Source: an uncultured Ruminococcus sp. (GTDB taxonomy: Bacteria > Bacillota > Clostridia > Oscillospirales > Ruminococcaceae). Taken from it: a stretch of DNA of 5,463 bases. This document shows, piece by piece, positions 1-5,463 of this stretch. Location: contig CAMAIG010000134.1 in the NCBI GenBank assembly GCA_945835085.1, positions 1 through 5,463 on the forward strand, written 5' to 3'. The position numbers were made by a program, and so were the translations under genes. The first letter of the stretch is position 1, and each line of letters begins with the position of its first letter. The notes beneath the pieces were generated by a model. It had not been told where the DNA came from, did no database searches, and was given only the letters and a program-made list of their open reading frames with translations.

Positions 1-44
1 CTCCCGTAACTTACGAACATTTTATAGTTCATAAGCTACGGGAG
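1..44 (-). promoter_or_regulatory. 18-bp hairpin at window edge, candidate attenuator or terminator
   Basis: Inverted repeat with arms at 1-18 and 27-44 and an 8-nt AT-only loop (19-26). Read as minus-strand RNA, all 18 positions pair, two of them as G-U wobbles. Read as plus-strand RNA, the same two positions become A-C mismatches, so the structure fits minus-strand transcription. The arms are GC-rich at the base (CTCCCG/CGGGAG). The sequence after the hairpin on the minus strand lies beyond base 1, so a T-tract cannot be checked. The upstream arm overlaps the last codons of the small ORF at 22-87, and the ORF's stop codon falls in the loop, an arrangement typical of leader-peptide attenuators. 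It could instead be an ordinary terminator or the edge of a repeat element. The hairpin itself is certain; its role is inferred. Confidence 0.55.
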
Positions 45-87
45 TTAAAAACACCGATTGAACACAACAACTCAAAGTCCTTAACAT
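22..87 (-). CDS. Putative 21-aa leader peptide with tandem cysteines
   Basis: A short ORF begins with ATG at 87-85 and ends with TAA at 24-22. It is preceded by AAGGAGA (103-97), with GGAG 10 nt from the ATG. The peptide starts MLRTLSCCVQ and ends PVAYEL, so residues 7-8 are consecutive cysteines, both encoded by TGT. The 3' end runs into the hairpin at 1-44: codons from about Pro16 onward form its upstream arm, and the stop is in the loop. A ribosome finishing or stalling here would cover that arm. Known uORF attenuators use runs of the sensed amino acid, so cysteine supply would be the first guess, but only two Cys codons are present. I do not recognise the peptide as a named family. No convincing promoter was found between this ORF and the terminator at 133-172. 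It may be a chance ORF, but the ribosome site, ORF and hairpin together make that less likely. Confidence 0.42.
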   Translation of the reverse strand: MLRTLSCCVQSVFLTPVAYEL

Positions 88-120
88 TAAGACCTGTCTC
101 CTTATATAATAAACAAGTGA

Positions 121-172
121 TTATCAATAAATGCAAAGCAGCCGACCTGTATTACGAGATCGGCTGCCTTGC
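121..172 (-). terminator. Intrinsic terminator of the operon
   Basis: Arms at 133-148 and 157-172 flank an 8-nt loop. In minus-strand RNA the 16-bp stem is complete, with two G-U wobbles (positions 137/168 and 146/159); on the plus strand both would be A-C mismatches. The core is GCAGCCGA/TCGGCTGC, followed on the minus strand by the T-rich but interrupted tail TTTGCATTTATTG. It begins 15 nt after the stop codon of the heptad-repeat gene, so it closes the three-gene operon. The broken T-tract suggests some read-through into the leader ORF downstream is possible. Confidence 0.8.
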
Positions 173-187
173 AATATTATGACTTTA

Positions 188-1936
188 TTACTCTGCTTTC
201 GTTATTTCATCAGTGCGGAAAATAAACTTAACGCTGCCCTTTGTTCCGTCAGAAATGCCGGAATAGCTGCGGTAGCTTTCAGCAGCGTCAGATACTGCGT
301 TAAGACGCTCCACTAATCCGCCAAGATCTCCGTTTGCAGCATCAACAAGTTTTTGTATAGCTTCATCGTTGAATTGGATAAGACCCTCGTTGAGTGCTCC
401 TGCACCCTCTGTTAATGCGGATATGCCCTCAGCCATTTGGGTACTGCCGTTGGCAAGCGATATTATGCCGTCAGATAGAGAGGCTGTGCCGCTTTTCAGA
501 GCAGACGCTCCGTCTTTCAACTTATCTGCGCCTTGTGAAAGCTGTACGGTTCCGTTGTAAACATTCTGTGCACCTGCAGAAGCCGATGACACTCCCGAAG
601 TATAAGCGTTAAGTCCGTTGCAGAAACCCTTTACTTCATCAAGCTGAACCTTTACAGCGGTAATTCTTGCAGCCGCATCCTTGCCCATTGCCTGTTCGAC
701 TTGCGCAGCAGCACCGTCAAGTACGGTGGCATAATTTTCTATAGTAAGCTTGGGCAGTTCAAGACCCTGCGCCGCAAGCTGACTGTCCGCTTGTTCAAGC
801 AAAGATGCGAATATCTGTGCAGCGCCTTGGTTGAGTGCCTCGCTGTTTTTATCAAGCTCTGCCAGCCCTTCGGAAAGCTGATTGCTGCCTGCACTAAGCT
901 GTGCGATACCGTTACAAAGTCCGACAGTACCCTCATCAAGAGCAACCGCTCCCGAGGAAAGCTGCGCCGCACCATCACTTAATGCGGAAATGCCGTTAAT
1001 AAGTTCTCCCGTTTTGCCGTTAAGCTCGGTGAGTCCATTATAAAGCTGAGAAGAACCGTCCATTAGCTGTACCATAGCAGAATCCATTTCTGAGGCAGCA
1101 TTTTTTAGATCATCGATAGTGTTTTCTCCGTCAAGACTTATGTCGGCAAAAATACTGTTTTCAGCCGCAGCATAAAATCCGCTGAATTCAAAATCCGTAA
1201 CGTCTGCGGTGATTTCAAGATGATCGGGAATATCAAGCTTTTCATTGTCGATATCAAGACTTTCCTGCAAGGACGGAAATGCAAGTGCAGCAATAATTGT
1301 CCTGTCGCCATCGTCAAGCACTTTACCGCTTGATACCTCAATGTTGCGGAATTTGTCATTGTCAAGTACAGTGCCCGTAACGACCGCAAAGGGAACGCAA
1401 ACATTTTCAGCCGCACCGTTTATTTCTGCAGAAACAGTCAGATTATTGGTGTAATCGACCCGAATTTTTATTTTGCCGCTTTTTCCTGCCAGCTCCGCAG
1501 GGGAAATTTCCTTGCCGTCAAGAATGTAAGTAACCTTCATTTCCACGGGAGATTTAGCGGTGCTTATGCCCTGATAGTATATGTCCTTTCCGTCAGCAGC
1601 CCATATGATATTATCACCGTCATGGGAAAAGTCTTCGTAGCCCTTTACATTTTCAATGTCCGAGAGAGTTGTAATATCTGAAAGAACGGTACTGCCCTCG
1701 GTGTTCTTCAAATGGTCGCTTACAATGATTTTATCCGCAGAGCCGTCCGCACATGCAATAATGTACACCGTTTCGTCCTTTTCGGCTGCAGCTGCATCAT
1801 CTGCCTTTATATTGTCGCTAACAGCTGCCTGCGGTGCTTCTGTGCTTTTATTATCCGCCGCATATATTGCACCCGTGCATATTCCTGCCGCCAGAATTAC
1901 AGATATAACTGCGGCATAAATTCTTTTTGTTTTCAT
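188..1936 (-). CDS. Exported Leu/Gly heptad-repeat protein (YhgE-like helical region)
   Basis: The 582-aa protein has an N-terminal signal-like segment: basic residues K2-R5, a hydrophobic stretch to about residue 25, and possible cleavage after A26 or A27. There is no lipobox. Residues about 55-260 look like a compact beta-rich extracellular domain with motifs such as GDNIIWAADGKDIYYQG and the 'DGKEISPAELAGKSGKI' stretch. I recall this domain from Firmicute proteins that carry Leu-x-x-Gly heptads. Two blocks of heptads (L-x-x-G every seven residues) follow at about 294-371 and 448-518, separated by 76 residues. This is the repeat type named X-X-X-Leu-X-X-Gly, also found in YhgE/Pip proteins. 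The C-terminus (SVKFIFRTDEITKAE) has no membrane segment, unlike YhgE. The start is fixed by GGAGG at 1946-1950, 9 nt upstream; the ATG overlaps the transporter stop as ATGA, indicating translational coupling. The probable role is an extracellular partner of the MMPL pump; that is inferred from context. Confidence 0.88.
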   Translation of the reverse strand: MKTKRIYAAVISVILAAGICTGAIYAADNKSTEAPQAAVSDNIKADDAAAAEKDETVYIIACADGSADKIIVSDHLKNTEGSTVLSDITTLSDIENVKGYEDFSHDGDNIIWAADGKDIYYQGISTAKSPVEMKVTYILDGKEISPAELAGKSGKIKIRVDYTNNLTVSAEINGAAENVCVPFAVVTGTVLDNDKFRNIEVSSGKVLDDGDRTIIAALAFPSLQESLDIDNEKLDIPDHLEITADVTDFEFSGFYAAAENSIFADISLDGENTIDDLKNAASEMDSAMVQLMDGSSQLYNGLTELNGKTGELINGISALSDGAAQLSSGAVALDEGTVGLCNGIAQLSAGSNQLSEGLAELDKNSEALNQGAAQIFASLLEQADSQLAAQGLELPKLTIENYATVLDGAAAQVEQAMGKDAAARITAVKVQLDEVKGFCNGLNAYTSGVSSASAGAQNVYNGTVQLSQGADKLKDGASALKSGTASLSDGIISLANGSTQMAEGISALTEGAGALNEGLIQFNDEAIQKLVDAANGDLGGLVERLNAVSDAAESYRSYSGISDGTKGSVKFIFRTDEITKAE

Positions 1937-4047
1937 ATACGAATACCTCCACTTACACTATTATGATTATTTCTTTTTCTTTCCTTATTTTTAAATCCAA
2001 TGGTGGTGACACCGATAAGCCTGTCGCAAAGCATAAACAACGCGGGGAGTATGAATATAACGCATAACATACTGATTACCGCGCCCCTTGCCATAAGCAT
2101 ACACATTGAGCTTATAATGTCAATGTCGGAGTAAAGGGCAACGCCAAATGTCGCCGCAAAAAGTCCCATTGCACTAACAATAACGGACGGTATGGAAGTG
2201 GAAAGTGCTGTGATAACAGATTCACGCTTATCTTTTCCGCTGCGGCGTTCCGCTTTGTAGCGGGTGGTCATAAGTATAGCGTAGTCCACCGTTGCGCCAA
2301 GCTGTATGGTGCTTATGCAGATAGGTGCGATAAACGGCAGCGACTGTCCAAGATAATGAGGAAGTCCCAGATTTATAAAAATGGACAGCTCAATAAGCGC
2401 CACAAGGATTATTGGCAGGGAAATACTCTTTTCAACTATGGCAATTATGATAAATATTGCTGCGATAGAAATGGCATTTACAATTTTAAAGTCGGTATCG
2501 GTGGTCTCTATCATATCCTTTGTGCAGGAAGCCTCACCGATAAGCATTGCGCTGTCATCGTATTTTTTTAGTATGGCTGCAAGTTTGTCGATCTGAGCGT
2601 TTACCTCGTCGGAAGCAGGCTTGTATTCGGAATTTATGAGCAAAAGCTTGTGTTCGCCGCTTTGTAATGTACCCTTTATCTCATCGGGTATAAATTCATC
2701 GGGTATTCGGGAGCCAACAACGGACTCAAGTCCCAGCACATATTTTACGCCGTCGGCGCTTTCTATCTCAGCAATCATCTGCTTTGTGTCCTTGGCGGAA
2801 AGTCCCGAGCTTACAAGCGCCATGTGAGTGGACGCAATATCATAATTATCCCGGAGCTTTTCGTTTGCCGTTACATATTCAATGGTATCGGGCAGACATT
2901 CTCCCAAGTCGTAATATACCTCGCTGTTTGTGCTTTTGTATCCCATAAATGCAGGTACAGCGACAATTACAAATACCGCAATAAATGCGGGGAATATTTT
3001 TACCACTCCTGCCGAGAACCTGCTCATATCGGGAATAAGCGGCTTGTGGTGCAGCTTTGCAAGTGGTTTATCCAGAACAAGTATCAGCGACGGCAGGATA
3101 GTAACGCAGCCGATAACACCCAAAAGTACACCCTTTGCCATTACAATGCCAAGATCCTTGCCAAGAGTAAAGCTCATAAAGCACAGGGCAATAAAGCCTG
3201 CAATAGTAGTGACGGAGCTGCCTGTTACGGAGGTGAGCGTACTTGATATTGCCTTAGCCATGGCACTTTCCTTGTCGGGATATTTCTCCTTGCACTCATT
3301 GTAGCTGTGCCAAAGGAAAATGGAGTAGTCCATTGTTACCGCAAGCTGAAGCACCGCAGAAAGCGCCTTTGTGATATAGGAAATTTCGCCAAGAAAATAG
3401 TTCGTACCCATGTTGAACAGTATGGAAACTCCGATGCTTGCAAGAAAAACAAAAGGCACAAGCCAGTTATCCAGGAAAAGCATCATTGCCGCACAGGCAA
3501 GCAGCACCGCTATGGCAACATAAACAGGTTCTTCCTGCTCACACAGATCCTTTAAGTCGGTGACAAGCGCCGACATTCCCGATACAAAGCACTGCTTTCC
3601 TGCAATGCTGCGTATCTCGTGGATAGCGTCGATAGTTTCGTCGGCGGACGTTGATGTATCGAAAAATACCGCAATCATAGTTGAATTATCCGTGTTGAAC
3701 GCAGAGTATATCTTGTCAGGCAGCAGCTCCTTCGGTACGGATATATCCATTAGGCTGTCATACCATATCACCGAATCAACGTGCTCCACCGCCGCAATTT
3801 TATCCCGCAGTGCGGAAACCTCCTTGTCGGGCATATTTTCCGCCACAATAAAGGAAAATGCACCCTTGCCGAATTCCTCGGTAAGCAGGTTCTGTCCCTT
3901 TACAGTGTCCATATCTTCGGGGAGATAATTCAGCATATCGTAATTTATCCTTGTTGCCGCCATTCCCAGCACCGACGGTATCATAAGCACCGCCGCAATT
4001 ATAAGGATAAGTATGCGCCGCTTGACAACGGCTTCAGAAAATTTCAT
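1933..4047 (-). CDS. MMPL/RND-superfamily transporter, small Firmicute type
   Basis: The 704-aa polytopic protein has the RND two-fold layout. TM1 (about 12-30) is followed by an extracellular domain (about 31-174) and a five-helix bundle (about 175-326). The second half repeats this with TM7 (about 350-369), a second domain (about 372-520) and a bundle at about 522-672. The Asp-Tyr pair of the proton relay is present in both halves: D240-Y241 in TMDYSIFL and D588-Y589 in TVDYAILM, matching the DY pairs in TM4 and TM10 of mycobacterial MmpL3. The pump is therefore probably proton-driven and functional. Length is close to B. subtilis YdfJ, which is of this type. The substrate cannot be read from sequence; lipids, amphiphiles or drugs are usual in the family. 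The start ATG overlaps the previous stop by one base (TAATG), with AGGA 10 nt upstream. The basic tail after about residue 685 is cytoplasmic, and its last codons carry the ribosome site of the next gene. Confidence 0.93.
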   Translation of the reverse strand: MKFSEAVVKRRILILIIAAVLMIPSVLGMAATRINYDMLNYLPEDMDTVKGQNLLTEEFGKGAFSFIVAENMPDKEVSALRDKIAAVEHVDSVIWYDSLMDISVPKELLPDKIYSAFNTDNSTMIAVFFDTSTSADETIDAIHEIRSIAGKQCFVSGMSALVTDLKDLCEQEEPVYVAIAVLLACAAMMLFLDNWLVPFVFLASIGVSILFNMGTNYFLGEISYITKALSAVLQLAVTMDYSIFLWHSYNECKEKYPDKESAMAKAISSTLTSVTGSSVTTIAGFIALCFMSFTLGKDLGIVMAKGVLLGVIGCVTILPSLILVLDKPLAKLHHKPLIPDMSRFSAGVVKIFPAFIAVFVIVAVPAFMGYKSTNSEVYYDLGECLPDTIEYVTANEKLRDNYDIASTHMALVSSGLSAKDTKQMIAEIESADGVKYVLGLESVVGSRIPDEFIPDEIKGTLQSGEHKLLLINSEYKPASDEVNAQIDKLAAILKKYDDSAMLIGEASCTKDMIETTDTDFKIVNAISIAAIFIIIAIVEKSISLPIILVALIELSIFINLGLPHYLGQSLPFIAPICISTIQLGATVDYAILMTTRYKAERRSGKDKRESVITALSTSIPSVIVSAMGLFAATFGVALYSDIDIISSMCMLMARGAVISMLCVIFILPALFMLCDRLIGVTTIGFKNKERKRNNHNSVSGGIRI

Positions 4048-4640
4048 TATTCATCGTTCCTTTCTTCAATATGATATTCAGCTTCAATAAACTGATTTTT
4101 GGTGACCTTTATGGCATACACCGCCACGCACAAATTCAGTATCCCGTCGGCTGTCATTGCCGCACCCAAAATGACCGTCATTGTCTGCGCCGCCTCAAAG
4201 GGGTGCAACAGAAGTAATATGCCTGCCGAAATAGTCAGCACAGCAAGCACGGTAATAATGTGCCATTTGTTAAGTCCGAATCGCTTTGCGTCAACGGCTG
4301 TTCTCATCTTGAAGATACCCTCCTCAAGTATAATGATACCCGCCACAATGTGCATTGACGATATTACCTTTACGGGACGCACAAGCGCCGCTATGCCGAT
4401 AACACACAAAAGCGTACCGAAAATAAGGTCATGCTCAAATGCCAGACGGTACAGGTCCTTTGAGAAATATCCCGCCAGCTTTACCGCACCGCATGCCATC
4501 ATTACCGCACCCAAGATGCGGCAGATAACATTCAGCGATATTTCCGGGCGTATTATCAGAAATATTCCCAGCAGAACTGTAAGTGCCGACACCGTTATAT
4601 AACCTATTTTCACCGTAAGTACCGAATTTCCTTTTTTCAT
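4047..4640 (-). CDS. HdeD/DUF308-family six-helix membrane protein
   Basis: The 197-aa very hydrophobic protein has six predicted membrane helices at about 10-30, 36-57, 71-88, 92-112, 127-146 and 153-177, then a charged tail (EAEYHIEERNDE). A motif recurs at the end of helices 1, 3 and 5: GIFLIIRPEIS, GIAALVRPVKVIS and GILLLLHPFEAA. This three-fold helix-pair repeat is the hallmark of the HdeD/DUF308 family. E. coli HdeD is linked to acid resistance; most Firmicute members have no known function. I place the start at ATG 4640 because AAGGA (4655-4651) sits 10 nt upstream. The in-frame GTG at 4649 is nearly adjacent to that ribosome site and is unlikely. It is the first gene of the operon and overlaps the transporter gene by one base, so it is probably coupled to it. 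It may assist the pump or respond to membrane stress (inference). Confidence 0.85.
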   Translation of the reverse strand: MKKGNSVLTVKIGYITVSALTVLLGIFLIIRPEISLNVICRILGAVMMACGAVKLAGYFSKDLYRLAFEHDLIFGTLLCVIGIAALVRPVKVISSMHIVAGIIILEEGIFKMRTAVDAKRFGLNKWHIITVLAVLTISAGILLLLHPFEAAQTMTVILGAAMTADGILNLCVAVYAIKVTKNQFIEAEYHIEERNDE

Positions 4641-4664
4641 CCTTACCACTTCCTTTCGTGTTTT

Positions 4665-4693
4665 ATCTTACAGCTAAAGTTTAGCACACACAA
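4665..4693 (-). promoter_or_regulatory. Operon promoter upstream of the HdeD-like gene
   Basis: The best fit is -35 TTGTGT (4693-4688), a 17-nt spacer, then -10 TAAGAT (4670-4665). This would start transcription near 4658, leaving a very short leader before the ribosome site. An alternative is an extended -10, TGC-TAAACT (4685-4677), giving a leader of about 28 nt but a poor -35. Both are moderate matches. The T-rich stretch just upstream could act as an UP-like element. The tetR terminator directly upstream means the operon needs its own promoter here, which supports the call. Confidence 0.5.
4673..4685. promoter_or_regulatory. 13-bp palindrome, candidate TetR operator
   Basis: GCTAAA-G-TTTAGC is a perfect inverted repeat with a single central base. 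It lies entirely within the spacer between the proposed -35 and -10 of the operon promoter, and overlaps the alternative extended -10. TetR-family dimers bind short palindromes in such positions, and the only regulator nearby is the adjacent TetR-family gene. Binding by that protein is inferred. The symmetry does not extend into the flanks, so the site is short for a TetR operator (usually 15 bp or more). Confidence 0.45.
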
Positions 4694-4711
4694 ACAAAAA
4701 AATAAACAGAC

Positions 4712-4748
4712 AAAAAAATCCCCGTGACCGAATTTCAGTCACAGGGAT
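4712..4748 (-). terminator. Strong intrinsic terminator of the TetR gene
   Basis: The stem arms are 4735-4748 and 4718-4731, around a 3-nt loop. All 14 positions pair in minus-strand RNA, including two G-U wobbles, with GC-rich bases CCC/GGGG. An uninterrupted run of seven T follows on the minus strand (4718-4712, the first being the last stem base). It begins 15 nt after the TetR stop codon. It separates the regulator's transcript from the operon. The plus-strand tail is A-rich, so it works in one direction only. Confidence 0.93.
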
Positions 4749-4763
4749 AAAAATGTATAAATT

Positions 4764-5342
4764 TTAGGCATTGGAGGGTTTTTGTCTGAATTTTTCCGCC
4801 GCACGGTTTACAGCCTGCTGCATACTGCCTTCAAAAAGCTCGCAGACTCTTGCAACTCTGCTGCGAATATCATACTGCATACCCGAATTCATCCAGTCCA
4901 GCACCATTCCCACCAAAAGGCACTTGTAATAATGAACGATTATCTTTCTGTCCTCCTCAGGTATAACAATGTCATTTGAAGTGGCGGTTATGTATTTTTC
5001 CACGGCATACTCTGCGATACGGTCAAGATGCTGACCGTACAGACCACGATCCGCCTGATAAAGATGAAGAACCGCATTTCTATTATTCTGTGCAAGGCTT
5101 ACAGCAGCCAAAAGACAATCCTCAAAGGAATCGAGGCTTGCGTTTTCGCTGATTATCCTGTCTGCCTCGGCTTGAAGTACCGCCTCTATAAGTGCAGGCA
5201 GATCCTGAAAATGATAATAAAAGGAGTTGCGGTTGATTCCGCAGTCCTCAACAATATCCTTTACGGTAATATGATTTACAGGCTTTTCATTGAGCAGACC
5301 AAGAAATGATCTGATAATAGCGTCACGGGTAAAATTCGGCAA
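4764..5342 (-). CDS. TetR/AcrR-family transcriptional repressor
   Basis: The 192-aa protein has the TetR layout. The N-terminal DNA-binding domain (about 1-52) contains the helix-turn-helix ITVKDIVEDCGINRNSFYYHF, where NSFYYHF is the family's signature recognition-helix stretch. The C-terminal helical ligand and dimer domain contains ADRGLYGQHL and YKCLLVGMVLDWMNSGM, resembling the TetR_C_8 type seen in DhaS-like regulators. The start is TTG at 5342-5340, chosen for GGAGG (5355-5351) 8 nt upstream and because it gives the usual N-terminus (PNFTRDAIIRSF). The frame stays open further upstream to 5402, but that stretch is the promoter. The gene is monocistronic, with its own promoter and terminator. 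It probably represses the downstream HdeD-MMPL-heptad operon and perhaps the divergent gene to the right. The ligand is unknown. Confidence 0.92.
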   Translation of the reverse strand: MPNFTRDAIIRSFLGLLNEKPVNHITVKDIVEDCGINRNSFYYHFQDLPALIEAVLQAEADRIISENASLDSFEDCLLAAVSLAQNNRNAVLHLYQADRGLYGQHLDRIAEYAVEKYITATSNDIVIPEEDRKIIVHYYKCLLVGMVLDWMNSGMQYDIRSRVARVCELFEGSMQQAVNRAAEKFRQKPSNA

Positions 5343-5350
5343 AAAAAGTC

Positions 5351-5355
5351 CCTCC
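5351..5355 (-). promoter_or_regulatory. Ribosome binding site fixing the TTG start of tetR
   Basis: GGAGG on the minus strand, 8 nt before TTG 5342. No ATG or GTG start lies at a suitable distance, so this site decides the start and shows that a TTG codon is used. Confidence 0.85.
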
Positions 5356-5373
5356 GATAAAATATTTTCTATT

Positions 5374-5402
5374 ATTGTAGCATAACACAAAACAAAATTC
5401 AA
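5374..5402 (-). promoter_or_regulatory. Promoter of the TetR gene
   Basis: -35 TTGAAT (5402-5397), an exact 17-nt spacer, and -10 TACAAT (5379-5374) preceded by TGC, giving an extended -10. The predicted transcript starts near 5367, about 25 nt before the TTG start and just ahead of the ribosome site. This is the best promoter match in the window. Confidence 0.8.
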
Positions 5403-5412
5403 CCGCCTTATT

Positions 5413-5435
5413 ATAATTTTTATTGCAAAAATAAT
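5413..5435. promoter_or_regulatory. AT-rich dyad between divergent promoters, possible operator
   Basis: Imperfect inverted repeat centred on 5424, with ATTTTT (5416-5421) mirrored by AAAAAT (5427-5432) and two further matching pairs outside one mismatch. It overlaps the -35 of the rightward promoter. Dyads like this arise easily in such AT-rich DNA, so the call is weak. Confidence 0.25.
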
Positions 5436-5451
5436 GTTTATATGATAAAAT
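5423..5451 (+). promoter_or_regulatory. Divergent rightward promoter leaving the window
   Basis: -35 TTGCAA (5423-5428), an exact 17-nt spacer, and -10 TAAAAT (5446-5451) preceded by TGA, giving an extended -10. Transcription would start near 5458 and run out of the window, so a plus-strand gene divergent from tetR is expected just beyond the edge. The two -35 boxes are only 20 bp apart. The region is AT-rich, which raises the chance of a false match. Confidence 0.5.
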
Positions 5452-5463
5452 ATAAGTATAAAT

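Noticed and set aside
1..44. Edge hairpin as the end of an insertion sequence or MITE
   Set aside because: No matching terminal repeat, target duplication or transposase is seen, and the wobble pattern favours an RNA structure. It cannot be fully excluded because the window ends here.
101..136. Promoter for the leader ORF (TTGATA or TTGCAT with TATTAT/TATAAG)
   Set aside because: Spacers are 15 or 19 nt, and the predicted transcript starts would fall in or after the ribosome site, so no combination is convincing. The unit may be read through from the operon.
131..316. 61-codon plus-strand ORF over the operon terminator
   Set aside because: It begins inside the terminator stem and runs antisense to the heptad gene, with no ribosome site and no family resemblance.
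380..1060. DNA-level tandem repeat array in the heptad gene
   Set aside because: The periodicity is in the protein (Leu/Gly every seven residues); the DNA units are too diverged to be a recent tandem repeat or CRISPR-like array.
2824..3304. Plus-strand open frames of 124-140 codons opposite the transporter
   Set aside because: Cys/His-rich, low-plausibility translations antisense to the MMPL gene, whose motifs are intact in the minus frame.
4099..4602. 167-codon plus-strand open frame opposite the HdeD-like gene
   Set aside because: It lies fully antisense to a clear six-helix membrane protein, has no recognisable domain, and has no good ribosome site. It is a shadow of the real gene.
4641..4649. 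GTG 4649 as start of the HdeD-like gene
   Set aside because: It would lie one base from the ribosome site; ATG 4640 has proper spacing.

Overview
This 5.46 kb window is almost entirely coding on the minus strand. The base composition is moderate. Signals are Gram-positive in style: strong GGAGG-type ribosome binding sites, a TTG start codon, short 4-nt or 1-nt gene overlaps, and compact hairpin terminators. The protein families (small MMPL transporter, Leu/Gly heptad-repeat secreted protein, TetR with a DhaS-like C-terminus) point to a Firmicute, most likely a gut or rumen clostridium of the Ruminococcus/Oscillospiraceae kind. That assignment is inferred from style and families, not from a marker gene.

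Layout, reading down the minus strand from the right edge. The edge (about 5403-5463) is an AT-rich divergent promoter region, with one good promoter facing left into tetR and one facing right out of the window. A TetR-family repressor gene follows (5342-4764, TTG start), closed by a strong intrinsic terminator (4748-4712). A separate promoter carrying a perfect 13-bp palindrome (4673-4685) then drives a tightly overlapped three-gene operon. Its genes are an HdeD/DUF308 six-helix membrane protein (4640-4047), an MMPL/RND-superfamily transporter (4047-1933) and an exported Leu/Gly heptad-repeat protein (1936-188). A hairpin terminator (172-133) closes the operon.

The last 130 bases (left edge) hold what looks like the start of a new minus-strand unit. 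A ribosome binding site precedes a 21-codon ORF with a tandem Cys-Cys pair. Its last codons and stop run into an 18-bp hairpin, which is how attenuator leaders are built. The regulated gene would lie outside the window.

Working model (inference): TetR senses an envelope-active or lipophilic compound and represses the operon at the palindrome. When it is released, the MMPL pump moves a lipid or amphiphile, the exported heptad protein forms a long helical partner outside the membrane, and the HdeD-like protein assists in the membrane. The two parts most worth following up are the putative attenuator at the left edge and the MMPL plus heptad-protein pairing.
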